DNA of 32,054 nt, from IMG/VR virus record IMGVR_UViG_3300030118_007170, positions 6,828 through 38,881 of that record; one strand, 5' to 3'. The stretch is from a virus. The translations under genes and the position numbers were made by a program. The notes beneath the pieces were generated by a model, which was not told where the DNA came from, searched no databases, and was given only the letters and a program-made list of their open reading frames with translations. Numbering within the stretch: position 1 is the first letter of the stretch; each line of letters begins with the position of its first letter. Shown one piece after another: positions 1 to 9,847 of this stretch.

Positions 1-801
1 TTTAATAGAAAGTATAGAATAGCTTTTTATAATCCAGAAGTTTCTTCAAATTCAGAAATCTCTTATTCGTATCATAATCAAACAAGTAAAAAGCATTTAC
101 CTTATAAAGTTTTAGTTAGATCTGTATTTAATACTGCTGAGTTTAATTTCTTAAATACAAATATAAATCCAAATACAGTACCTTATAGTTGGGATAGAAC
201 TTTAGATAATACACTAAACTACAACCCGAACAGTTTTTTGTATCTTGAAAAAGAGAGAACTATTACAATAAGAAGAATAGAGACAACAGAAAGCTCAATT
301 CCAAGCAACTTTGATTTTGAACCTGAAAGCTTAACTTCTGATTATCAAAAAGATGCAGCAAATGACTCTGGTAAGGTAAATCAATTTGAAGGAAATAAAG
401 ATATTACAATATCAGACTATGGAAACGAAACAGATACAGTTAACAAAATAAACTCTTTGTTTTTTGGATTTTCAAATAAACTAGGGACTTGTTATAAAAG
501 ACATCCAATTGAAAGATTAGATGGTTGGAAATATGGTATTTTAAGCGGAGTAAGATCTTATGTTAAGCATAATTTTGATTGGAAAAAATTTGGACAATTT
601 GCTGACAGAGTTAACGGTTCTAAGAATTACGCTATTTTTATAGAAGATGGAAGTGTTAGATATCCAATAGAAAAAACTTTTTATGATCAAAATTTTTATC
701 CAATAGATACAGATACGGCTAGTTCATCTATTTTATCTGCAATGAATACTTACAATAAAGATCATTATTCAAGACACGTAACACCATTTATAGAATCTTA
801 A
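1..801 (+). CDS. Phage virion structural protein, C-terminal part (5' truncated by window edge)
   Basis: The reading frame is open from base 1 with no stop before the TAA at 799-801, so this is the last 266 codons of a longer gene. An internal TTG at 238 is not a credible start because coding continues unbroken upstream. The C-terminal part contains GILSGV, then FGQF, then a Tyr/Pro-rich end. From memory, GILSG followed by FGQF-type motifs recurs in large structural proteins of marine T4-like phages, but this was not searched. No enzyme motif, signal peptide or membrane segment is visible. The next gene follows after 13 bases, so it is the start of a run of co-directional structural genes. 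Function beyond 'virion or tail component' is not assignable. Confidence 0.75.
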   Translation, partial: FNRKYRIAFYNPEVSSNSEISYSYHNQTSKKHLPYKVLVRSVFNTAEFNFLNTNINPNTVPYSWDRTLDNTLNYNPNSFLYLEKERTITIRRIETTESSIPSNFDFEPESLTSDYQKDAANDSGKVNQFEGNKDITISDYGNETDTVNKINSLFFGFSNKLGTCYKRHPIERLDGWKYGILSGVRSYVKHNFDWKKFGQFADRVNGSKNYAIFIEDGSVRYPIEKTFYDQNFYPIDTDTASSSILSAMNTYNKDHYSRHVTPFIES

Positions 802-814
802 TGAAAGAAAAAGC

Positions 815-1915
815 ATGGCAGGAATCTTAGACAAAAAAGAAAGAGTTATTGATTATAAGATAACTAATAATGGTAGATCACAAATTCAAGATGGTGATAT
901 ACGTTATGTCTATGCAACTTTTAGTGATTCTGGTATTATATATAATGAATTGGATAAAAGTTTAACAGACAGTAAACGTAATATATCAGATGAAACACAA
1001 TTCCTTCCCTTTGAAGTGACTTCAAAGGTTAATGATGTTTTAAACCCAGAGTTTGATCTAAAAAACTTTTTAACATCTAATGAAAATAGTGACATTTCTG
1101 AAGAAGGCATAACTTTTAATGACGCAATACAGAAAATAAAAGATACAGAAGTTAAAAATAACAATGTAAGTTTATCTAAAAAATTAATAAATTTAAAACT
1201 ATTAGATACAAAATCTGAAAATGAATTTACTGGTATTAAGTTTGCTAATGAAACTGATGTATTGCAAAACAATAGCTTTGCTTTTAATTTAAAAGAAAAC
1301 TATCCAACACTTTACAATAAAAATCAAAGTTACAAAGAACTTTCAACTCTTATAGCAGATAAGCGTCTTTCTAACAAAACTCCTTTTAAAAGACTAATAC
1401 CTGTAAATAATCAAAATGTCCAACTATATAATGACAATGATTTTAAAAAATACTATTCAGATCAAAACGATGAATTCTATGTCTTAAAAGAATATAATAA
1501 TCCTATTAATGAAATAAATGACGAGGATGATATTGACTCATCAATATTAAAAACTGTAGATGCGTTATTAAAAGACAATAAAGTTTATAAAAAAGAATAC
1601 GTTTTAAGCGAGTATAGCAGAGAAGATACTTTTATATTCAACATGTATGAAAATGATGGTGATATTATAAAAAACTATAGCATTAACAAGCTTAGCTTTA
1701 TAGATCTTGGTGAAAAATTTGACAAAAGAACAGGCAAAAGTAAAAGAATATTTCTTGTTGGCAAAATAATAAAAACAAGAAATGAAGACGATATAGATGT
1801 TGAATTAGTATATAGTTTTAATAAAGGAGTAATACAAAAAAACACAAATAGCAGTCAAATACCTCTTTCTATATATTATAGTTTTGTATGTATGTTTACA
1901 TTAGTTTTGGAGTAA
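815..1915 (+). CDS. Phage structural protein with N-terminal GR-type module (366 aa)
   Basis: ATG at 815 is preceded by GAAAG, a weak ribosome site, 13 bases after the previous stop. The first 45 residues (MAGILDKK, then IDYKIT-x-x-GR, then YATFSDSGIIY) resemble an N-terminal module I recall from virion proteins of marine T4-like phages. A similar pattern opens the 244 aa protein at 11530. The rest is Asn/Lys/Asp-rich, without tryptophan and without recognisable catalytic residues. The context between other large virion-type proteins suggests a baseplate or tail accessory role, which is inference. The following gene starts 3 bases after this stop, with its GGAG ribosome site inside this gene's last codons, so translation is probably coupled. 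Confidence 0.8.
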   Translation: MAGILDKKERVIDYKITNNGRSQIQDGDIRYVYATFSDSGIIYNELDKSLTDSKRNISDETQFLPFEVTSKVNDVLNPEFDLKNFLTSNENSDISEEGITFNDAIQKIKDTEVKNNNVSLSKKLINLKLLDTKSENEFTGIKFANETDVLQNNSFAFNLKENYPTLYNKNQSYKELSTLIADKRLSNKTPFKRLIPVNNQNVQLYNDNDFKKYYSDQNDEFYVLKEYNNPINEINDEDDIDSSILKTVDALLKDNKVYKKEYVLSEYSREDTFIFNMYENDGDIIKNYSINKLSFIDLGEKFDKRTGKSKRIFLVGKIIKTRNEDDIDVELVYSFNKGVIQKNTNSSQIPLSIYYSFVCMFTLVLE

Positions 1916-1918
1916 AAA

Positions 1919-4414
1919 ATGCTATTAGATACTAGATTTTCTAAAAATATATTTAAAAGAATTAATGAAGATAATATAACTTTTAACAAAGAAAAAGATA
2001 ATAGCTTTAGTTTAAATTTTGTACTTCCAGTTAATATAAGCAATAAAATATTTAAGTTTTGCTTTATATTTGAAGACAAACTTAGCAAGTCTAGGTTTTA
2101 CGATATTAAAGCTTCTAGAAACAATAAAATAGAAGTTCTGTATGATAGTGCAAAGGTATTAGATAGTGAACTAAGTATATCTTTAAAGCAAGTTGACTAT
2201 GAAAAATACCTTTTTAGTGATAAGATAACAATATATGCATACAATAAGTTTAAAAACATATTAGATAAAACTGAAATACTTTTAACAAAAAGCCTTGAAG
2301 ATAAAAAAGATTTAGCAAAATTAAAAATAAAATCTTTAAAGTCAAAAAAAGAATTATTAGAAGAAATACCTGTTTTAAATGTATCAAAAGGTATTTTTAA
2401 CTTTAAGTCAGTTTATAGAAGTAATGATTTTAAAATTATATCTTGCTCTATTTTTTTTAATAACAAATCTTATAAAAGTGATATAGAAAAAAGTGGATTA
2501 ATAGAGTTTAATAAGAAAAAGTTTAGAGATCTTTACAATGATTTAAACGATAGTTTTTATAAAAATAAGTCAGTAAAGGTAAATTACGAAATACAAATTC
2601 ATAATAGACTTGTAAATAGAAGTACATATCATATAGACTCAATAGTTTTAGATAGAAACATGTTCTTAAATGATTTTTCTACAAAAGAATACTTAAAAAA
2701 TAGAGTTTATAATTCGATTTTAGTTAGTAATACAATAGATAAAGATGGTAAAAATAAAATTAAAGTAAACTTTAAAAATAAACTATTTAAAGATAGAATA
2801 AAATTAGAAGAAGTATTAGACAGTAAAAGTAAAAAAATAAGTCTGTTTAAAGGTAAAGAATCAGATAATTTAAAAGTAACTGAAAAAGAAATATTTGAGC
2901 AAGATTTAAGCTTCTATACGAAAAGTTCAAAAAGATTTGATAGCTTAGTTTTTTCAATTGATAATGAAAAAATTAGAATTAGAAAAGAAGATATACTAAA
3001 AGTTGACAAAAAAATTAATTTAAAACAAAAAAAACTTTTTAATCAAGACAAACAAAGCTATCATAAAAATTTTATTAAATTCTATAGAGTATTAAGAGAA
3101 AACTTTAAAATAACTTCAACTTTTAATCATAGCAGTAGGAATTTTTTCTCTGAAAGTTTTTCTTTAAATGTTGGTAATTTCAAAAAAGTAGCTGAATCTT
3201 TTGGATACAATCAAGAAGAAAATGATCAAAACTTAGATGATGAGATAAACTTTTTAAAATCTTCTATTTTCGTTATTGAAAAATCATACTATTTTAATAA
3301 CGAGCTATTTGATGTTAAGCAAAAAAACTTTAAGTTAGAAGACTTATTTGATTTTAAAAATATAAAAAATAATACTATTAACTCAAACAAAGATTTAAAT
3401 TTAAATACACAAAGCTTTTCAGGGTTTTTAAGTAATAGATATTCTAAAAAATATCAAAATTTATTAAAAATTGTATCTTTAGATGATAGTGAAGATCTAT
3501 ATAGAAAACTAAGTATACTTAAAAACATAGAAATGTTTACTTATAGTGTTAAATATAACATATATGCAATACCTGTAGATAAAAAATTAAAAGTCATCAA
3601 AGAGTCCGGGTATGATTTAAGTCAGCTTAGTAAAAGAAAAATATATGTTGCTCAAAATCCTGGTAATGATTCTAATATAAACTTAGGAAATAAAACTCTA
3701 AATGAATTTTTAAATCAAGTTTTAGTAAAAGGAATAAACTTTTCTAAAAGAGAAAATATAAAAAAGAATTTTCTTTCTAAAGAAAATACTGATTCTAATA
3801 ACATAGACTTTTGTAAAAATATAATAAATAATTCTATTATTATTAATAGCGAATTTCTAATAAAAAGCTTTGATAACAATCTTATAGAAAGTGAAGTCAA
3901 AAATTCATCAGTTAGAAACTCAAAAAAAGATTTATTGCCTAAAGTAGTTTTTAATAGAGTTTTTGTAGAAAAAGGAAAAATAAAAAGAAATAGAAATATT
4001 TCATCTAGTATGTCTAGTATTAATCATGACATAGTATTAGATATAACTGATACAAAACTTGATAGCTTAGAAGATTTAAATGATATAAGGTTAAAATATC
4101 TATTTTATAAAGATATTGGTTATATAAATGGAGATATTTCAAATTTATCTAAAATAGGAAACGATGTTTTTTATTCAAAAGAGTATATCAATAAAAACAA
4201 ATCAGACTTTAGCTCTTACTTTATTGCTAATGATCTAAAAAACATGTCAATTAAAAATGAAAACAATAAAAAATATCTTTGTCTAAACATTGAAAATGAA
4301 AACATATTGTTAGATATTCTTCAAGATATAAACTCTAGATACAAAATTTTAATAGAGTATACTTATATAAAAGACGATATTTTAATAGAATGTCAAAATA
4401 TAGTTAACTTATAA
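1919..4414 (+). CDS. Large Lys/Asn-rich phage protein, unknown function (831 aa)
   Basis: I do not recognise this protein. The ATG at 1919 lies 3 bases after the previous stop and has GGAG about 7 bases upstream. The sequence is rich in Lys, Asn, Ser, Ile and Phe, and I found no tryptophan in the 831 residues. It has no membrane segment, long coiled coil, nucleotide-binding loop or zinc site that I can see. The alternation of short hydrophobic and charged stretches suits beta-rich structural proteins. It sits inside a tight run of large structural-type genes and is likely a virion or tail component. Its size and the extreme AT content (lysine as AAA, asparagine as AAT/AAC) make sequence-based assignment unreliable. 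Confidence 0.7.
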   Translation: MLLDTRFSKNIFKRINEDNITFNKEKDNSFSLNFVLPVNISNKIFKFCFIFEDKLSKSRFYDIKASRNNKIEVLYDSAKVLDSELSISLKQVDYEKYLFSDKITIYAYNKFKNILDKTEILLTKSLEDKKDLAKLKIKSLKSKKELLEEIPVLNVSKGIFNFKSVYRSNDFKIISCSIFFNNKSYKSDIEKSGLIEFNKKKFRDLYNDLNDSFYKNKSVKVNYEIQIHNRLVNRSTYHIDSIVLDRNMFLNDFSTKEYLKNRVYNSILVSNTIDKDGKNKIKVNFKNKLFKDRIKLEEVLDSKSKKISLFKGKESDNLKVTEKEIFEQDLSFYTKSSKRFDSLVFSIDNEKIRIRKEDILKVDKKINLKQKKLFNQDKQSYHKNFIKFYRVLRENFKITSTFNHSSRNFFSESFSLNVGNFKKVAESFGYNQEENDQNLDDEINFLKSSIFVIEKSYYFNNELFDVKQKNFKLEDLFDFKNIKNNTINSNKDLNLNTQSFSGFLSNRYSKKYQNLLKIVSLDDSEDLYRKLSILKNIEMFTYSVKYNIYAIPVDKKLKVIKESGYDLSQLSKRKIYVAQNPGNDSNINLGNKTLNEFLNQVLVKGINFSKRENIKKNFLSKENTDSNNIDFCKNIINNSIIINSEFLIKSFDNNLIESEVKNSSVRNSKKDLLPKVVFNRVFVEKGKIKRNRNISSSMSSINHDIVLDITDTKLDSLEDLNDIRLKYLFYKDIGYINGDISNLSKIGNDVFYSKEYINKNKSDFSSYFIANDLKNMSIKNENNKKYLCLNIENENILLDILQDINSRYKILIEYTYIKDDILIECQNIVNL

Positions 4415-4427
4415 AATAGGTAATAAA

Positions 4428-7400
4428 ATGTCGAATATACCAGATATTCCAATAGACAATAGATTTAGTGAAATTAGTGAAGCAAGAAGCTCTATAGAAG
4501 AAGCACAAAGAGAAGTAGCTATAAATTCTTCTATATCTTCTAGAAATATTGAAACAATATCAATTGAAAGTATTGCAAGGAATAGAAGAGCAAGAAGATC
4601 ACCTGCGCCAGACTTTGAACAAATATCTTCTTTCACAGATGATATAAGTCAAGGAATTATTCGTAACAACACACAAATAGAAGAAACTTTTTCAAATTAT
4701 ATAGAAACATCTTTAGAAACAATATATGGTGATGGTAATGAAAGCTCTATTGTAGAAAACAATATAATAGAAGAAATATCAACTTTATCCTATGTTGTTA
4801 ATAGTGACTTAAAAGAAGATTCTTTGAAAAACATTAAGAGAAATGGATCTTTAGATATTGCATCTATAATATTTCAAAATATTGACAATATACCTGATAA
4901 TGTGTTTTCATTTTATAATAGTATTACTAATAAAAGTATTTCTAGTGTTCAAACAATATCTCATATAAATCCTAAAAATAAGCTAGTTACTAATCAAATA
5001 TTTAAACTACAAATAAAAGAACCTAACAACAAGATAACAGAAGAATATTATAACAAAGTAGAAATTCAAGCTAAAAAAATGTTTAGCAGAATTCCAAAAA
5101 TTGTTGAATTTGTTGACAGTAAAATAACTGATAAGTTTAGAAAGACAGATACTTACCTAGATTCTATAAAATTTGGCATTGAAAAGTTTGAAGACTTTTC
5201 AAAGAAAAATAATTATGCAAATATAGTTGAAAGATATTTTAACGAAAATTCAACTTCTAAGTATTTAGGAAAGATATACAAGGAATCATCTTTTGATCAA
5301 AGTTTAGTTAATAGTTTTATACAAGGTGTTAATAATAATATTTCAAGTACCCAAGATCAAGATTTAAACTTAAATGAGTTTTTTGGAAAAGGAACAGCAA
5401 TTAGTAATGTTACAAAGTCTTCGCTAATTATTACTGACTTTAAAAACAAAAACGATGATATTTTAGATACTGACTCTTTTATTGCACAGCAATATGCAAA
5501 CTTATCTTGTAGTTTATTTACTTACTATCCTTCTTTATTTAAAAACAATCTTCTTATTTATAACATTACTATTCCAACTAACACGCAAAAACTAGATTCA
5601 AAATCTCCAAAAGTCTGTATTGACGTTGAAAACAATAGAGATAAAAATATTTATAGCTATATTAATTCTGAAAATGTTTCTCTAAATCAGACTTCTTTAA
5701 TAAAAGACACAATGTCGTATACAGAATCTGTTAATTCATTTGAAAAGTGTATTGATAAAGATTTTATACTAGATAGTGGTACAAATATAAGTATATTAGA
5801 TAATACTGAAAGAAATCGCATAAGAAGTATTGATTTAGATATTAATACCTTATCTACACAATTATTTATAGACTTTACAGACTTTGATGACCATTTTATT
5901 AGATTTGAAGAAGTAATAGCTAGTAAATCCGATTCTGATCTTGTTAATTTAAATGCTAGGAAAACTTTTTCTGATATTTTTAGTAGTTATATTTATGAAA
6001 ACTTTATAAATTCAATTTCTATTCAAAATCAAGATATATTTTCTAATTTTTATAAAACATTTAAGTCTTATATTATGTATTACTTAGACAACAACAAAGA
6101 AGAATTTATAGAAGGCTCTAATAGTATTGACTTAGATACTTTTAAATTTTTTAAGAATATTATACAAAAAGTTATTAATAGTAATGAAGATGAAGAAATA
6201 TATAATTTTAATATTCAAAACTTAAGTTCAAATAACAGCTTATATAAAGAAAATATATCTTTTCTTTTAATAAAATATTTAATAGAAAACAATGATATAA
6301 TTAACTTATCGTCTAATGAAATAAAAAATAATATAAATTCTTTAAATAATGATTTAAATTATAGAAACAGAAATCACGTAAATCCTGATATGAATGAAAT
6401 GATTGAAAATAATCAGAATATTATAGAATTTAACGAAAACATAATTTTAAATAAATTTCTTGAAAACAAAAACTTTAAAGACTATATTTTTTCTCCTCTT
6501 AAACCTACTGGATTTAAAAATTTATACAAAGACTATATAAACGGTATTTCAAGACTTGAATTTACGCCATGGATGATTGGATCAAATGCTGACTCTTTAG
6601 CAAGACAAGATGAATTAATACGTGTTTTTTTAAATAGAGACAAAATATTAGAAATGACTAAAAATTACATAAAGACAGTTTATGTAATGAAAGAAATTAC
6701 TAGGAAAACTTTGATACTTTTATTAAGAAAGTTTAATATATTTAACAATAAAGTTCAAAATATGATATCGATGGATTTAAATAGAGATTCTCGATCGTTT
6801 AGTGACTTAAGCATTGATATATTGAAAATTCTAAATAGACAAAGTAATGAAAACTTTTTTTTAACTGGTAACAAAAACTTAGATGTAGAATTAAAATCTA
6901 AAAGTCTTACTATATTAAAAGAATTAATTTCTGGAACAAGTAATTTTATTAATCAAGAAAATAAAAGAAACTATGACTTTTTATCAAAAGATAACTTATC
7001 TTTAAATTCAAATAAGTTATTAATAAATTCAGATTATTTTATTAAAAAACTAAAACTTTCTTATCTTAAAAAACATAACGTAAATATAGAATTGTTTTTA
7101 AATACATGTAAATCTTTAAAAGAAAAAAGCGGGAATTCTTATTTAGCAACTTCTTCAGATAGTAGCAATTCTAATTCTTTTATCTACAGAGAAGATCTAT
7201 TGTTTAAAGAGTTTTACAAGTCTGAAGACGAAAAGTATTATTCTTACTATAATTTTTTTAATTGCAAAGTACAAAACGATTTAAATATTTTTAATACTAA
7301 TTTTATTTTAAACAATGAATTAGAAGACTCATCTTATGATGAAAAGTATAATAAATTTCATTCTTTAATAAAAAACTACTATTTTAAAAATGTATTTAAA

Positions 7401-9836
7401 AATACTTCTACTTACTTGCTTAGTAATATTAAAAACACAAATAGGTATTTTAATCAAACAATTTTAGAAAACAATAAAAACGATATGATATTGCAATATT
7501 TATATTTCTGTTGTTTTGAAAACGAAATATCAAGTGCTAACATTGAAAAAAAATCAATAGTAAAAAGATTCTTAGAGAAGAGTGTTACTAGACTTCTAGG
7601 AATAAATGATACATCTTTTAAATTTAGTATTAATGATGTAGTTAAATCTGACTTTGAAGAAGAAGATGGATCTTTTAACAAAGAAAAGTACAATAAAGAA
7701 ATTTTAGATTCAAACGAAGAATATAAAAAATTAATAAATTCTATTTTTAATTTTAATGAAAATATTGCAAAGTCTACAGAAGTTTTTAGGCTTTATAATT
7801 TAAGACCTTTACTACTAAACATCAATAAAGAAAATTCTGAAGAGTTTTCGTCTAATAACATAACTATTACAGAAGATTTTAATTTTGATAATCAGTTAAG
7901 AAACGAAGGAATAGCAATAAACAATTTCATTGACATAGAATATTATACTTTTCCTTTTAAAAAGCTTACTAGAGAATATGTTGCAACTTATAATATAAAC
8001 AATAATTTTTTTAAATTGATAAATATAAGAAAAAGATTTGAAACTGTATTTGACGAAGAAGGTAATCCACTTCTTTTAGTTAAAGAAAAGTTTAATCATG
8101 TACCTATTAAAGAAAAAAGTAATAATGATACAAATAGTAAGTACATCATAAGTAGTGTTAATAGTGTTCATTATAGTCATAGCGAAAAAATAACAGACAA
8201 CTTTAATGAAATTTGTGAAAAAGAAGGTACGTTATTTAATTTAATAATTAAACAAATAATTTTGACAATAGAATCAATAAAGTCAGATGATCTTTCTTCT
8301 GTAAATGATATTCAAGACGTAAATAATTTTATAGAAAACAATAAAGACTTATACTTTTTTGGAGAAAAAATAATAGAGAATATTTCTGATATATATAATA
8401 TTATTTTTAGAAGAGTAGAACTTTCATCATATAATAATTCATTACCAGATACAAACACTATTGAACAATTAGATTTACCTGAAATTTCTTTTGAAAACGA
8501 GTTAAAGATAGAAAACATATTAGAAGATATAACAAAGTTTGGTAATATAAACAATGAAGAAAAAATAAATTTACACCCAGCTAAAATATATGATACATCA
8601 AAATCTGAAAGTTATTTAAATAAAAATGAACTTTTTAAAGAAAGAAGCGATCAATTTCTAGTTCACAAAGATGGTGAAGTATTAAGCTTTAGTACTAATA
8701 ATTTTATTGAAAATCAAATAATAAAAGCTGCAATTTCAGACCAACTTCAAAGCCTTACGTTTGATATGATAAGCGGATATTATCTTAATCAAAAAGAATT
8801 CTATGAAAACAATCTAAAAGAAGAATTTAAAAATAGTGAATTTGAATTTTTAAAAAACGAGCTTTTATTAGGTGACGAAATATATGAAAACATAAGTAAT
8901 ACATCTTATAAAAGAAACATATACAAAGAAATCTCTAGAATAATGTATGAAAATAAGTCGCTTTATAAAAACTTTGTAAAGAACAAAACCGATATTCATA
9001 CTTATTACAAAGATAACATTAATAAATTTTTCTCTTCTTTAAAGAGTGATTCTAATTATATAAATAGTATTATTAAATACTTAGATCAAGAAGCTTATAA
9101 TAAAAATATACTTACTGTAGGGATTCCAAATAATTTAATTGATAGGATTGATAATAATATTGCTTTAAGTGTTAATATTGATTTTGTTAATCACGAAAAA
9201 ACAAGTGTATCTTCTAAAGAGATAAAATTTATTCCTACGCTTAATAATTTAATAAGCAACTATTATAATCAAGATATCTATAAAAACGAATACAATGGAT
9301 TTATAAGTATTTTTAATGAAAATAATAAAGAAATAAAAGAGAGATATAGTATTGTAAATACATCAGGAATAGATAATACTTTCATTAGTGATATATCAAA
9401 AAATCATATTGATTCGTTCTCTTACAAGAATATATTTAATGTAGCTTATAATAATAGTATAAAAGAAGATTTATTTTTTATAGATGAAAATTATAATAGT
9501 AGACTTATAGACATTGATTTTTATAATCTTATTTTAAGCCTTCGTGAAAGAGACTTTAATCTAATATCTGATATTGATAAAGATATATTTGAAGAAAATA
9601 TTAGTATTGTAGATGATAAATATGTAAAAATACCAGATCTTTCTTATTGCATTTCTAACAATATTAACATTTACAATACTTTGTATGAAATTAATAAAAA
9701 TATATCTAATATAAAGTTTGATAAAATGTTTAAAGAAAAACTTTTTTATGAAATTTACTTTATTCCTATAGACAGAGAGAATAATGATGGTATAACATTA
9801 TATCCTGAGTTTAGTCTTGTTAAACTAAAGCCTTAG
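4428..9836 (+). CDS. Giant phage structural protein, unknown function (1802 aa)
   Basis: This is the largest gene in the window; no function is recognised. The start at ATG 4428 follows AGGT with 7 bases spacing, and the gene ends in TAG. The N-terminal 70 residues are Glu/Ser/Arg-rich and probably helical. Most of the protein is Asn/Ile/Ser/Glu-rich. A less degenerate block around residues 688-785 contains FTPWMIGS, with W715 the only tryptophan I found in the whole chain, followed by a hydrophobic helical stretch. This block may be the conserved core. Proteins of this size in structural modules of myoviruses are often baseplate, tail-fibre or tape-measure components. The lack of long regular helices argues against a tape measure. 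A baseplate or fibre-network role is inference from position only. Confidence 0.75.
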   Translation: MSNIPDIPIDNRFSEISEARSSIEEAQREVAINSSISSRNIETISIESIARNRRARRSPAPDFEQISSFTDDISQGIIRNNTQIEETFSNYIETSLETIYGDGNESSIVENNIIEEISTLSYVVNSDLKEDSLKNIKRNGSLDIASIIFQNIDNIPDNVFSFYNSITNKSISSVQTISHINPKNKLVTNQIFKLQIKEPNNKITEEYYNKVEIQAKKMFSRIPKIVEFVDSKITDKFRKTDTYLDSIKFGIEKFEDFSKKNNYANIVERYFNENSTSKYLGKIYKESSFDQSLVNSFIQGVNNNISSTQDQDLNLNEFFGKGTAISNVTKSSLIITDFKNKNDDILDTDSFIAQQYANLSCSLFTYYPSLFKNNLLIYNITIPTNTQKLDSKSPKVCIDVENNRDKNIYSYINSENVSLNQTSLIKDTMSYTESVNSFEKCIDKDFILDSGTNISILDNTERNRIRSIDLDINTLSTQLFIDFTDFDDHFIRFEEVIASKSDSDLVNLNARKTFSDIFSSYIYENFINSISIQNQDIFSNFYKTFKSYIMYYLDNNKEEFIEGSNSIDLDTFKFFKNIIQKVINSNEDEEIYNFNIQNLSSNNSLYKENISFLLIKYLIENNDIINLSSNEIKNNINSLNNDLNYRNRNHVNPDMNEMIENNQNIIEFNENIILNKFLENKNFKDYIFSPLKPTGFKNLYKDYINGISRLEFTPWMIGSNADSLARQDELIRVFLNRDKILEMTKNYIKTVYVMKEITRKTLILLLRKFNIFNNKVQNMISMDLNRDSRSFSDLSIDILKILNRQSNENFFLTGNKNLDVELKSKSLTILKELISGTSNFINQENKRNYDFLSKDNLSLNSNKLLINSDYFIKKLKLSYLKKHNVNIELFLNTCKSLKEKSGNSYLATSSDSSNSNSFIYREDLLFKEFYKSEDEKYYSYYNFFNCKVQNDLNIFNTNFILNNELEDSSYDEKYNKFHSLIKNYYFKNVFKNTSTYLLSNIKNTNRYFNQTILENNKNDMILQYLYFCCFENEISSANIEKKSIVKRFLEKSVTRLLGINDTSFKFSINDVVKSDFEEEDGSFNKEKYNKEILDSNEEYKKLINSIFNFNENIAKSTEVFRLYNLRPLLLNINKENSEEFSSNNITITEDFNFDNQLRNEGIAINNFIDIEYYTFPFKKLTREYVATYNINNNFFKLINIRKRFETVFDEEGNPLLLVKEKFNHVPIKEKSNNDTNSKYIISSVNSVHYSHSEKITDNFNEICEKEGTLFNLIIKQIILTIESIKSDDLSSVNDIQDVNNFIENNKDLYFFGEKIIENISDIYNIIFRRVELSSYNNSLPDTNTIEQLDLPEISFENELKIENILEDITKFGNINNEEKINLHPAKIYDTSKSESYLNKNELFKERSDQFLVHKDGEVLSFSTNNFIENQIIKAAISDQLQSLTFDMISGYYLNQKEFYENNLKEEFKNSEFEFLKNELLLGDEIYENISNTSYKRNIYKEISRIMYENKSLYKNFVKNKTDIHTYYKDNINKFFSSLKSDSNYINSIIKYLDQEAYNKNILTVGIPNNLIDRIDNNIALSVNIDFVNHEKTSVSSKEIKFIPTLNNLISNYYNQDIYKNEYNGFISIFNENNKEIKERYSIVNTSGIDNTFISDISKNHIDSFSYKNIFNVAYNNSIKEDLFFIDENYNSRLIDIDFYNLILSLRERDFNLISDIDKDIFEENISIVDDKYVKIPDLSYCISNNINIYNTLYEINKNISNIKFDKMFKEKLFYEIYFIPIDRENNDGITLYPEFSLVKLKP

Positions 9837-9847
9837 AAAGATTTAAG

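Noticed and set aside
238-240. TTG start for the first gene
   Set aside because: The frame is open and coding-like from base 1, so the gene is truncated by the window edge and does not begin here.
910-1272. 120-codon minus-strand open frame
   Set aside because: Shadow of the 366 aa gene; hydrophobic Ser/Leu/Phe composition is what Lys/Asn/Glu-rich sense codons give on the other strand.
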